5,463 nt of DNA, taken from positions 1-5,463 of the forward strand of contig WAMJ01000249.1 of NCBI GenBank assembly GCA_015522385.1, given 5' to 3'. The notes beneath the pieces were generated by a model that saw only the letters and a program-made list of their open reading frames with translations, did not search any database and was not told the DNA's origin. The stretch is from Candidatus Heimdallarchaeota archaeon (lineage in GTDB: Archaea; Asgardarchaeota; Heimdallarchaeia; Heimdallarchaeales; Kariarchaeaceae). This document shows positions 1-4,920 of the stretch, one piece after another. The translations under genes were made by a program, and so were the position numbers. Within the stretch, counting starts at the first letter, position 1, and each line of letters starts with the position of its first letter.

Positions 1-475
1 CCAGCACATTGGACATAGAGTTGTAGCTCACCGCGACGAATGAGCGGATCTCTGTCGTGATGTCCATATGGACAATGTACGTGACCTTAGAGACCGGTTG
101 TATCCCTGGTAGACCCCTGTCCTCCTTGAGCAGGTAGGCCGTGATCACCCCACCATCCAGCCTCAGGTCCACGAGCGACACCGCATCCTCCGAGCTGTAT
201 GGAACCGATATGTAGAGAATGGATCCGCTGTCAAAGTCAAAAGTCCCGTCCACGGGTACAAGGTAAGTCGAGCTGAAGTACGTCCAATTGTCCGTACTCG
301 TCTGCTGCTCCATGGTGATTCCAGGTTTGGTGTCCCCTCCCAGACTTAGTTTGGGAGTGTCACCCAACCGCTGCCCGGTGACCGCGAGATGATTCAACCT
401 CCAGCCAAAGATCAAGATCACGGGTGAGCCAACGAGGATGATGACTATGAGGATCAGTCCGTAATTTACCTTCAC
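1..475 (-). CDS. Partial membrane-anchored protein of unknown function (5' part only)
   Basis: I do not recognise this protein. The frame is open from a GTG at 475-473 to the window edge, giving 158 complete codons with no stop; the 3' end lies outside the window. Residues about 5-25 (YGLILIVIILVGSPVILIFG) form a single strongly hydrophobic helix after a short N-terminus with one Lys, so it is a signal anchor or an uncleaved signal peptide. The remainder is polar with alternating hydrophobic residues (for example ILYISVPYS and KVTYIVHMD), which looks like a beta-rich domain outside the membrane. A purine-rich AAGGAGG lies 3 nt before the GTG, and a TATA-like box is centred about 26 nt upstream, so either a very short leader or a leaderless start is possible. 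It lies downstream of the chemotaxis receptor on the same strand, but a 314-nt gap with its own promoter-like box argues against an operon. A DUF-type secreted or cell-surface protein is the safest description. Confidence 0.7.
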   Translation of the reverse strand, partial: MKVNYGLILIVIILVGSPVILIFGWRLNHLAVTGQRLGDTPKLSLGGDTKPGITMEQQTSTDNWTYFSSTYLVPVDGTFDFDSGSILYISVPYSSEDAVSLVDLRLDGGVITAYLLKEDRGLPGIQPVSKVTYIVHMDITTEIRSFVAVSYNSMSNVL

Positions 476-789
476 ACACCTCCTTCCACTCGGGTGGATA
501 TAAGAATATAGGAACGCCCCTCACTGCTGTTCCTGCTTCTCTGCTCAATCCCCTCATATTGTCAACCCTATCCCTGTTCTCCTCAGTCCATTTCCACTCT
601 TATCTGCTCCCCATGGCATATTTTCATTTAACTTGTCACATGAGTGCATGTAGGGCTCATATAGCATTTGTATTATTCCCTGAGGAGACGATGCTAATCA
701 GTTGTGTTAGGTAGATACTCGAATTTGATGAAGGTTGAACAATACAATTAGAAGAGTCTGAAGTAGATATATTATTATGAGAGATAAGG
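476..789. other. Intergenic region between the partial gene and the chemotaxis receptor gene
   Basis: These 314 nt hold no ORF that I would defend. The 65-codon minus-strand frame at 557-360 mostly overlaps the partial gene out of frame and has no recognisable features. The part nearest the receptor stop (about 600-789) is AT-rich and contains no clear stem followed by a U-run in the receptor's direction. The only element I support is the TATA-like box at 496-506. Confidence 0.6.
496..506 (-). promoter_or_regulatory. TATA-like box for the partial membrane protein gene
   Basis: Read on the minus strand this is TTCTTATATCC, with CTTATAT at 504-498. Its centre is about 26 nt from the GTG at 475, the usual archaeal TATA-to-start-site distance, so transcription would begin at or just before the start codon. 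This is a positional inference; no transcript data are available. Confidence 0.4.
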
Positions 790-2640
790 TTAGGCAGATT
801 CTTTCTGATCCTTGACGATGGAGGTCACTGTGTCTTGTGATTTCATGGCGTAGGTTGATAGAGCGGATGATAGCTCATTTATCTCGGCGATACTATTTTT
901 GATCTCCTCGATTGATGCGGCTACCTCTTCTGAGCTGGCTGCTGTCTCTTGAGCAGTTGCAGATATGTGCTCCATGCTCTCGGTGATTTCAGAGAATGAC
1001 TTTCTGAGGGATTGGGAAATATTGTTGGAGAATTCCTCGATCCTCTCGATAGCATCCCTCGTGTCTTCGGAGAGTCTTCTGATATTCTCTGCGACGACTG
1101 TGAAACCCCTTCCGTAGTCTCCTGCCCTGCTGGCTTCTATCCCAGCGTTCAGGCTGAGTATGTTGGTCTTGAGGGCTATGTCGTTGATAATGCGAGTGTT
1201 TTCACCGATCTCTGAGATGACTTCGTCAATGAGCTCACTTGCTTGGACGATCTGTGAGTTCACCCTGTAGATCATCTCTGCTTGTTCTGATGCACCTTGG
1301 CTCATGGCCTGGCTGGTTGCGGACACCTCCTCGCTGACGGCATTCACCTCTTCACTTGTTGATGACAGTGTGTAGGATGTCTTCGAGGTGAGGTTTACGG
1401 ACTTGTTGATTCCTTTGAGGAGATCGACAATAGCAGTTTGTAGATCTTTGGTCGATGCGATGAGTTCGCTGATCTCGCCCTTGCCCTTGGCTTGGAGGGA
1501 TACCCCTAGATTACCTTTTGTCAGCTCCTTGGTAAATTCGCTGACGGCAATTATAGGCTTGGATATCGAGTCTGAGAAGGTGAAGGCGAGGAATCCAATG
1601 AGGATGACTGATCCAGCGAGTATCCCCAATGCAATTGAAAGCTGGGTGTCACGTATGGCGTGTATCTCGCTCTCCTTCTGTGTAGAGATGACGACGAATG
1701 ATCTCTGTCCAATGAGGGTGACATAACTGAGTCCTGCCAGCCATGACTCTCCGTTGCGGGTGTAGCTAACTGTACTCTTACCTTCGGCTATCTTCTCGAC
1801 AGGGATGTAGATATCGGTTCCCACCGTCTCGTTGAATGTGAGCTCGGGATCGAGGATATTTGAGATGAACACGGGACCGATCTGATCACCCTCTGCATTC
1901 TCGTAGTTGAGATCGACGAGCATGTTGTACCCGGTCTTCCCAAAGGTTCCAGCCTCTATGGTCTTTGTCAGTGAGGCAGCATTGAAGTTGATGTTGAAGA
2001 AGCCCAGTCTCTCACCGCCAATATCGATGACCCTCTGTATTCTGATAGCCGGAGAATTGGTCGCTCTGGCGATAGATATGGGAGAGATATGGGTCTCGTT
2101 GGTCCCGATACGCGATGTGTCCATGGCCTGCTGGAAGAATACCTTGTCCCCCCTATAGTCCTTGTTGAAGGGTGCACCTAGCTTGACCCCGACAACGGAG
2201 TTTCCGTCCTTCCAGAATATCCTAACCAGATCGATGTCCTCGTCGTTGACCTGTAGTCTGAGAAAGAATGCCTGTGTTTCTCTCCATGTACTGGAGTTAC
2301 TGTACCTCTTGGAATAGAAGTCTCCCGCGGTCTGGTTATCAACAGGGAGTGCTTTGAGATCGGCATCTGCAGTTGTGTCTTCCATCCTCATCTGTATCAT
2401 CTTCTGCACCTGTGGTGCTTTGAAGACGAGGTCTGCCTTGTCGAGGAATTGCTTGAAGAAGGATTCGAATGTCTTGCTCTGTATATCGCTCTGGTCTATC
2501 AGTCCCTTTGTCCGGTCAGTCTCGATCAACTGGCTGGTGGAGTACGATACCACCGCGATTGTGAGCAACAGAGGAATGAGTGATACGATTGTGAATCGTA
2601 GCAGTACAGATTGCCTCAGGTGGCTACCGAGAAAAACCAT
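790..2640 (-). CDS. Methyl-accepting chemotaxis protein with double-Cache-like sensor, HAMP and signalling domain
   Basis: This is a transmembrane receptor that would sense a small extracellular ligand and control CheA/CheW kinase activity; 616 aa is a normal full length. Domains in order: TM1 about 14-34; extracytoplasmic dCache-like region about 35-330, including SPISIARATNSPAIRIQRVI (186-205) and GFFNINFNAASLTKTI (213-228); TM2 about 335-355; HAMP about 356-408, starting SDSISKPI; then a long coiled-coil antiparallel hairpin. The conserved tip is at about 491-520 (KTNILSLNAGIEASRAG followed by GRGFTVVAENIRRL), matching the kinase-contact motif of the family. Ser/Ala/Glu-rich helices at about 424-450 and 560-585 (for example ETAASSEEVAASIEEI) are candidate methylation helices. 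There is no C-terminal CheR-docking pentapeptide. The ATG at 2640 has no Shine-Dalgarno but has a TATA-like box about 24 nt upstream, so it is probably leaderless. No che or motility gene lies in the window. The ligand cannot be deduced. Confidence 0.95.
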   Translation of the reverse strand: MVFLGSHLRQSVLLRFTIVSLIPLLLTIAVVSYSTSQLIETDRTKGLIDQSDIQSKTFESFFKQFLDKADLVFKAPQVQKMIQMRMEDTTADADLKALPVDNQTAGDFYSKRYSNSSTWRETQAFFLRLQVNDEDIDLVRIFWKDGNSVVGVKLGAPFNKDYRGDKVFFQQAMDTSRIGTNETHISPISIARATNSPAIRIQRVIDIGGERLGFFNINFNAASLTKTIEAGTFGKTGYNMLVDLNYENAEGDQIGPVFISNILDPELTFNETVGTDIYIPVEKIAEGKSTVSYTRNGESWLAGLSYVTLIGQRSFVVISTQKESEIHAIRDTQLSIALGILAGSVILIGFLAFTFSDSISKPIIAVSEFTKELTKGNLGVSLQAKGKGEISELIASTKDLQTAIVDLLKGINKSVNLTSKTSYTLSSTSEEVNAVSEEVSATSQAMSQGASEQAEMIYRVNSQIVQASELIDEVISEIGENTRIINDIALKTNILSLNAGIEASRAGDYGRGFTVVAENIRRLSEDTRDAIERIEEFSNNISQSLRKSFSEITESMEHISATAQETAASSEEVAASIEEIKNSIAEINELSSALSTYAMKSQDTVTSIVKDQKESA

Positions 2641-2659
2641 AAGTGTACTCGATTTTAAG

Positions 2660-2668
2660 TTTATTAAA
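2660..2668 (-). promoter_or_regulatory. TATA-like box for the chemotaxis receptor gene
   Basis: On the minus strand TTTAATAAA lies within an AT-only stretch (about 2652-2670) and is centred about 24 nt before the ATG at 2640. With no ribosome binding site in front of that ATG, a leaderless archaeal promoter is the simplest reading. Confidence 0.45.
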
Positions 2669-2831
2669 ATCTTGTGTGAAAATCTATAGGAGGTGCTCCC
2701 TAGGTTTGTAATTGAACATGTGTCCCATAGCTAATCCCACATTCTGGGGCATATTGATACAGAATATTAGATTTTGGAAAATTTAACTATAATATGTAGT
2801 TTAAACTTCATAATTTGTGATTCTAGATGAC

Positions 2832-2857
2832 CTGAATTCTCATGGGTCAGAATTCAG
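2832..2857. repeat. Perfect 9-bp inverted repeat with 8-nt loop
   Basis: CTGAATTCT at 2832-2840 is the exact reverse complement of AGAATTCAG at 2849-2857; the loop is CATGGGTC. A second overlapping pair, TGACC (2828-2832) and GGTCA (2845-2849), can form an alternative stem. It lies about 130 nt past the stop of the methyltransferase gene and 190 nt before the receptor gene. It is not followed by a T-run in either direction, so an operator or RNA-processing element is as likely as a terminator. Confidence 0.45.
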
Positions 2858-2984
2858 AGAATAATTAACCGTACGATGTATACTTACTTTTGGTATAGTT
2901 TCTGAACTGCGATAATTTCAGGAAGTGTCACTCACAAGGAATCCAATTTGTTTGATGCTATGGAAACATTTTCAGACCCGATCA

Positions 2985-3761
2985 TCACCAGAGGAAAGGG
3001 ATGAACTTCTTTGTCTTTTTCTGGTATTCCTCATATGCTTTACCAAAGTGCTTGACAAGCATCTCCTCCTCCACAATGACAGCTCTGCTGTAACCGTAGA
3101 TGGAGATGGTCGTAACGAGGAGAACCCAGTATCCTGTGGCAATGGGGAGGAAGACGGAGAGGATGAAGTAGAAGGTGTAGGTTGGGTGTCTGATCAGAGA
3201 ATAGGGACCCGATGTGACAAGGGGTGTATCCTTGCTTAACCCCCATGAGTGTGAGTGGATGCCCCTGAGGATTCGTGCCCAAATGGCGATGACTGTCCCT
3301 GCCGCGACAAAGACGACCGCGACGATCTGCAGTGTGCTTTCTCCTTGTGTCGGGTACAGGATGTAGTACAGCCAGCCCAGCCAGATTGTCAGAGAACTGA
3401 TACCGAGGGTGGAGTTCGCCTGTTGGTCTTCCTCTACGTCGTGTGTGGTCAGCTCGGTTTTCCTCCTCGACATGGCTATATCCAGTGGGATGTGGATGGC
3501 GAAATACAGGATCAGGAGAAAGGTGAGTGTAGCCCAGACGAAAGTCACAGATAGCCATCTACCCTCTGCAAGATAAGTCTTGTGAGCAGGTGTCGGCAAG
3601 GTGGAAGTGAGCGGGAGGGACAGAGCGGGATGGGGAGGAAAATAATGGGGGACTTGGAGGGCCAGAAAGAGACCAAGAGGATCAGAGGTGAGGGAAGCAG
3701 ACAGAGGAGGGAAGATAGTAGTGTGGAGTAGATATGAATGGGGGTGGAGATGATCGTTCAC
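2985..3761 (-). CDS. Isoprenylcysteine carboxyl methyltransferase / phospholipid methyltransferase family membrane protein
   Basis: This is an integral membrane, SAM-dependent methyltransferase; the acceptor (prenylated cysteine, lipid or other) cannot be told from sequence. In the 258-aa frame the family SAM-binding motif is LVTSGPYSLIRHPTY (181-195), followed by a hydrophobic hairpin (about 196-225). The usual C-terminal block EEEMLVKHFGKAYEEY ending in KKFIPFLW (231-258) follows. Other membrane segments are at about 72-91, 119-136 and 144-161. The GTG at 3761 has a TATA-like box 27 nt upstream, which fits a leaderless start. However, residues 1-60 are Pro/Leu/Ser/His-rich and come from a polypyrimidine coding strand that avoids stops simply by composition. 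An internal GTG at 3548 would give a 187-aa protein of typical family length starting MTFVWATLTFLL, with CTTATC about 27 nt before it. Family assignment is secure; the start is not. Confidence 0.88.
   Translation of the reverse strand: MNDHLHPHSYLLHTTIFPPLSASLTSDPLGLFLALQVPHYFPPHPALSLPLTSTLPTPAHKTYLAEGRWLSVTFVWATLTFLLILYFAIHIPLDIAMSRRKTELTTHDVEEDQQANSTLGISSLTIWLGWLYYILYPTQGESTLQIVAVVFVAAGTVIAIWARILRGIHSHSWGLSKDTPLVTSGPYSLIRHPTYTFYFILSVFLPIATGYWVLLVTTISIYGYSRAVIVEEEMLVKHFGKAYEEYQKKTKKFIPFLW
3600..3750. repeat. Polypurine/polypyrimidine tract of about 150 bp
   Basis: In 3601-3750, 121 of 150 plus-strand bases are purines (about 81%), with G far more frequent than C. It covers the disputed N-terminal coding part of the methyltransferase gene. 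There is no exact tandem unit, only short GGAGG, GAGG and AGAG words. Such tracts are stop-poor in all frames of the pyrimidine strand. Confidence 0.75.
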
Positions 3762-3784
3762 ATCAGTTAGGTCACAATGTGGGA

Positions 3785-3792
3785 AAAATATA
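3785..3792 (-). promoter_or_regulatory. TATA box upstream of the methyltransferase gene
   Basis: TATATTTT on the minus strand is the best TATA box in the window, centred about 27 nt before the GTG at 3761. It supports transcription starting near 3761. It does not settle whether translation starts there or at the internal GTG at 3548, because a long leader is also possible. Confidence 0.5.
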
Positions 3793-3833
3793 CAATTCTG
3801 CCGGAAGGTGAACTAAATCGACAAATTAAGAGA

Positions 3834-3908
3834 TGAGCTATGCCAGATTTGAACTGGCGACCTTTCGGTTATCAGCCGAACGCTCTAACCAAGCTGAGCT
3901 AATAGCTC
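3834..3908 (-). tRNA. tRNA-Ile (anticodon GAT)
   Basis: All cloverleaf elements are visible on the minus strand. The 7-bp acceptor stem is GAGCTAT with ATAGCTC, and the D stem is GCTC/GAGC around AGCTTGGTTA. The anticodon stem is TTCGG/CCGAA with loop CTGATAA (anticodon GAT, reading ATC/ATT). The five-base variable loop is AGGTC, and the T stem is GCCAG/CTGGC around TTCAAAT. The discriminator is A at 3834 and no CCA is encoded, so CCA must be added post-transcriptionally. The length is 75 nt. No intron is present at the anticodon loop. All stems are perfectly paired, so it looks functional. Confidence 0.97.
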
Positions 3909-3955
3909 CTTTTTACTATCCAGATGGATGGTAATTCTACCTGTGGTGGTAGTCA

Positions 3956-3973
3956 ACGTTTCCGAGGAAGCGT
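3956..3973. repeat. Short hairpin between tRNA-Ile and the endonuclease gene
   Basis: ACGTTTC (3956-3962) pairs with GAAGCGT (3967-3973) across the four-base loop CGAG, with one T-G wobble. A wider pair, GTACAA (3972-3977) and TTGTAC (4000-4005), lies beside it. No T-run follows. It sits in the space between divergently transcribed genes, so a regulatory site is possible but unproven. Confidence 0.3.
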
Positions 3974-4010
3974 ACAACCGTCCATGCATCCCCTCGCTTT
4001 TGTACTTTTC

Positions 4011-4016
4011 CTTATG
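4011..4016 (+). promoter_or_regulatory. TATA-like box for the endonuclease gene
   Basis: CTTATG, preceded by the T-rich TTTTC, is centred about 27 nt before the ATG at 4041 but only about 18 nt before the TTG at 4032. The spacing favours the ATG as start for a leaderless message. The box is a weak match, so this is tentative. Confidence 0.3.
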
Positions 4017-4040
4017 AATCAATCAATCTGATTGAGCGCA

Positions 4041-4808
4041 ATGTTCAAGATGTGTATGTTCTGGACGTATTTTGTGGCGAGGTGGACGAGAGCTGAGGAC
4101 GATGTACTGCGTGGTGGTGGTGGGATTCGTGAGCTCAGTGAGCTACTCGGTCGGAGTTATTCGGCGGTCCGGCAGCGTCGTCGTCTTCTGGGGTTGACGG
4201 AGCCTGCTGTTCGGTACAGTGTCAATTCGGGGTTCTTTGGTAGCTGGAGTTCTGAGATGGCATATGTTCTTGGTTTTGTCTTTGCAGACGGCTACGTGAG
4301 TTCTGACCGTGGTTATCTTCGGATCGAGATCGGTGACCGAGGTCATCTCGAGCTTCTTGCGTCGTACCTTGGTGATCACGTAGTTCGTCGTCGAGGTACA
4401 CGTGATATCTACTACGTTATGGTGTACTCCCGTGATCTTGTGCGAGACTTGCAGGCTCTTGGAGCTGTGCAGAATAAATCCTTAGTGATGGATTTTCCGG
4501 ATGTTCCCCGTGAGTTTTTCTGGGACTTTGTGCGTGGGTACTTCGACGGTGACGGCAGTGTCAGTATTGTCCGAGGCTGCCTTCGGGTTGCTTTTCACTG
4601 CGGGAGTCTATCGTTCGTGACTGCACTGAGGTTCGAGTTGGAGTCTAGGGGTTACACACTGTCACTGGAGGAGATCCCGAAGGTCTCTGTGCTGTACAGA
4701 CTGAATGTCCTGACAGGGTCGTTCCGCTCGTTCTACGCGGATCTGTACACGGGCGGTCCCTTCCTGGATCGAAAGCAGGAGGTATTCCGCCGTTTCTACG
4801 GGGAATAG
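4041..4808 (+). CDS. Free-standing LAGLIDADG homing endonuclease-like protein with N-terminal helix-turn-helix
   Basis: This is a probable site-specific DNA endonuclease, or a domesticated DNA-binding derivative. Numbering is from the in-frame TTG at 4032 (258 aa); the ATG at 4041 is preferred because of a TATA-like box 27 nt upstream and gives 255 aa. Residues 18-55 (WTRAEDDVL, then LGRSYSAVRQRRRLLGL) resemble a Myb/SANT-like or related helix-turn-helix. Two LAGLIDADG motifs follow: AYVLGFVFADGYV (77-89) and DFVRGYFDGDGSVS (165-178). Their acidic residues D86 and D174 are in the catalytic positions, so a monomeric two-motif enzyme with intact active site is expected. No intein splice residues or intron are evident. 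About 25 of 30 arginines use CGN, whereas the receptor gene uses AGA/AGG for about 20 of 26, which suggests recent transfer. It lies between tRNA-Ile and the trailer end of a CRISPR array. Confidence 0.85.
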   Translation: MFKMCMFWTYFVARWTRAEDDVLRGGGGIRELSELLGRSYSAVRQRRRLLGLTEPAVRYSVNSGFFGSWSSEMAYVLGFVFADGYVSSDRGYLRIEIGDRGHLELLASYLGDHVVRRRGTRDIYYVMVYSRDLVRDLQALGAVQNKSLVMDFPDVPREFFWDFVRGYFDGDGSVSIVRGCLRVAFHCGSLSFVTALRFELESRGYTLSLEEIPKVSVLYRLNVLTGSFRSFYADLYTGGPFLDRKQEVFRRFYGE

Positions 4809-4837
4809 ATTGTGGTCTGACATATACGACGTTCAAG

Positions 4838-4863
4838 ATTTCTATAAAGGGTACTTCTTATTA
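4838..4863 (-). repeat. Decayed relic CRISPR repeat outside the array
   Basis: ATTTCTA at 4838-4844 matches the first seven bases of the repeat except one. AGGGTACTTCTTA at 4848-4860 matches the repeat's 15th to 27th bases at 12 of 13 positions. Four bases of the repeat's middle are missing between the two blocks. It lies in the same orientation as the array, 27 nt before the first counted repeat. This indicates an ancient, eroded array unit at the trailer end. Confidence 0.7.
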
Positions 4864-4890
4864 GCTTGATCATTTTGATAGCGAGTATTT

Positions 4891-4920
4891 GTTTCTCGAC
4901 CTCTAGGGTACTACTTACAC
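4891..4920 (-). repeat. Degenerate terminal CRISPR repeat (trailer end)
   Basis: It differs from the consensus at its 7th base (C for A) and 12th base (T for A); all other bases match. The first change breaks one pair of the CTAG/CTAG stem, while the second lies in the loop. Mutated terminal repeats are typical of the leader-distal end. Confidence 0.85.

Larger units (their letters stand above)
2641..2984. other. AT-rich intergenic region
   Basis: These 344 nt separate two minus-strand genes and hold no credible ORF. The contents I can support are the receptor's TATA-like box at 2660-2668, a strong inverted repeat at 2832-2857, and a weaker one at 2785-2801 (AACTA, 7-nt gap, TAGTT). A short GGAG-gtg-CTCC stem at 2689-2699 looks like a ribosome binding site on the plus strand, but no ORF follows it. 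Confidence 0.6.

Noticed and set aside
360..557. 65-codon minus-strand ORF
   Set aside because: It overlaps the partial membrane protein gene in another frame, has no domain-like features, and the overlapping frame has a far better protein.
2354..2689. 111-codon plus-strand ORF antisense to the receptor gene
   Set aside because: It lies opposite the well-supported receptor coding region and has no family features of its own.
2689..2699. Plus-strand ribosome binding site AGGAGGTG
   Set aside because: No start codon with a usable ORF follows it on the plus strand.
3040..3558. 172-codon minus-strand ORF inside the methyltransferase gene
   Set aside because: It is an out-of-frame shadow rich in His, Arg and Pro, with no recognisable motif, while the other frame carries the complete methyltransferase motifs.
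3834..3908. tRNA-Ile as an integration site for the endonuclease region
   Set aside because: Elements usually integrate at the tRNA 3' end and leave a duplicated 3' fragment. The endonuclease lies on the 5' side and I found no second tRNA fragment.
4041..4808. Intein or intron-encoded endonuclease
   Set aside because: There is no N-terminal Cys/Ser splice junction or C-terminal His-Asn, and no host protein frame continues on either side. No intron-flanking exon is visible, so a free-standing gene is the better reading.
4812..4820. TGTGGTCTG resembling the reverse complement of the repeat core
   Set aside because: The match is short and in the opposite orientation to the array and relic, so chance is adequate.
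4809..4890. CRISPR leader on the left side of the array
   Set aside because: It is only 82 nt long, contains a decayed repeat, and is followed by a mutated repeat. These are trailer features. TATAAAG at 4843-4849 could be mistaken for a promoter, but it is mostly the relic repeat.
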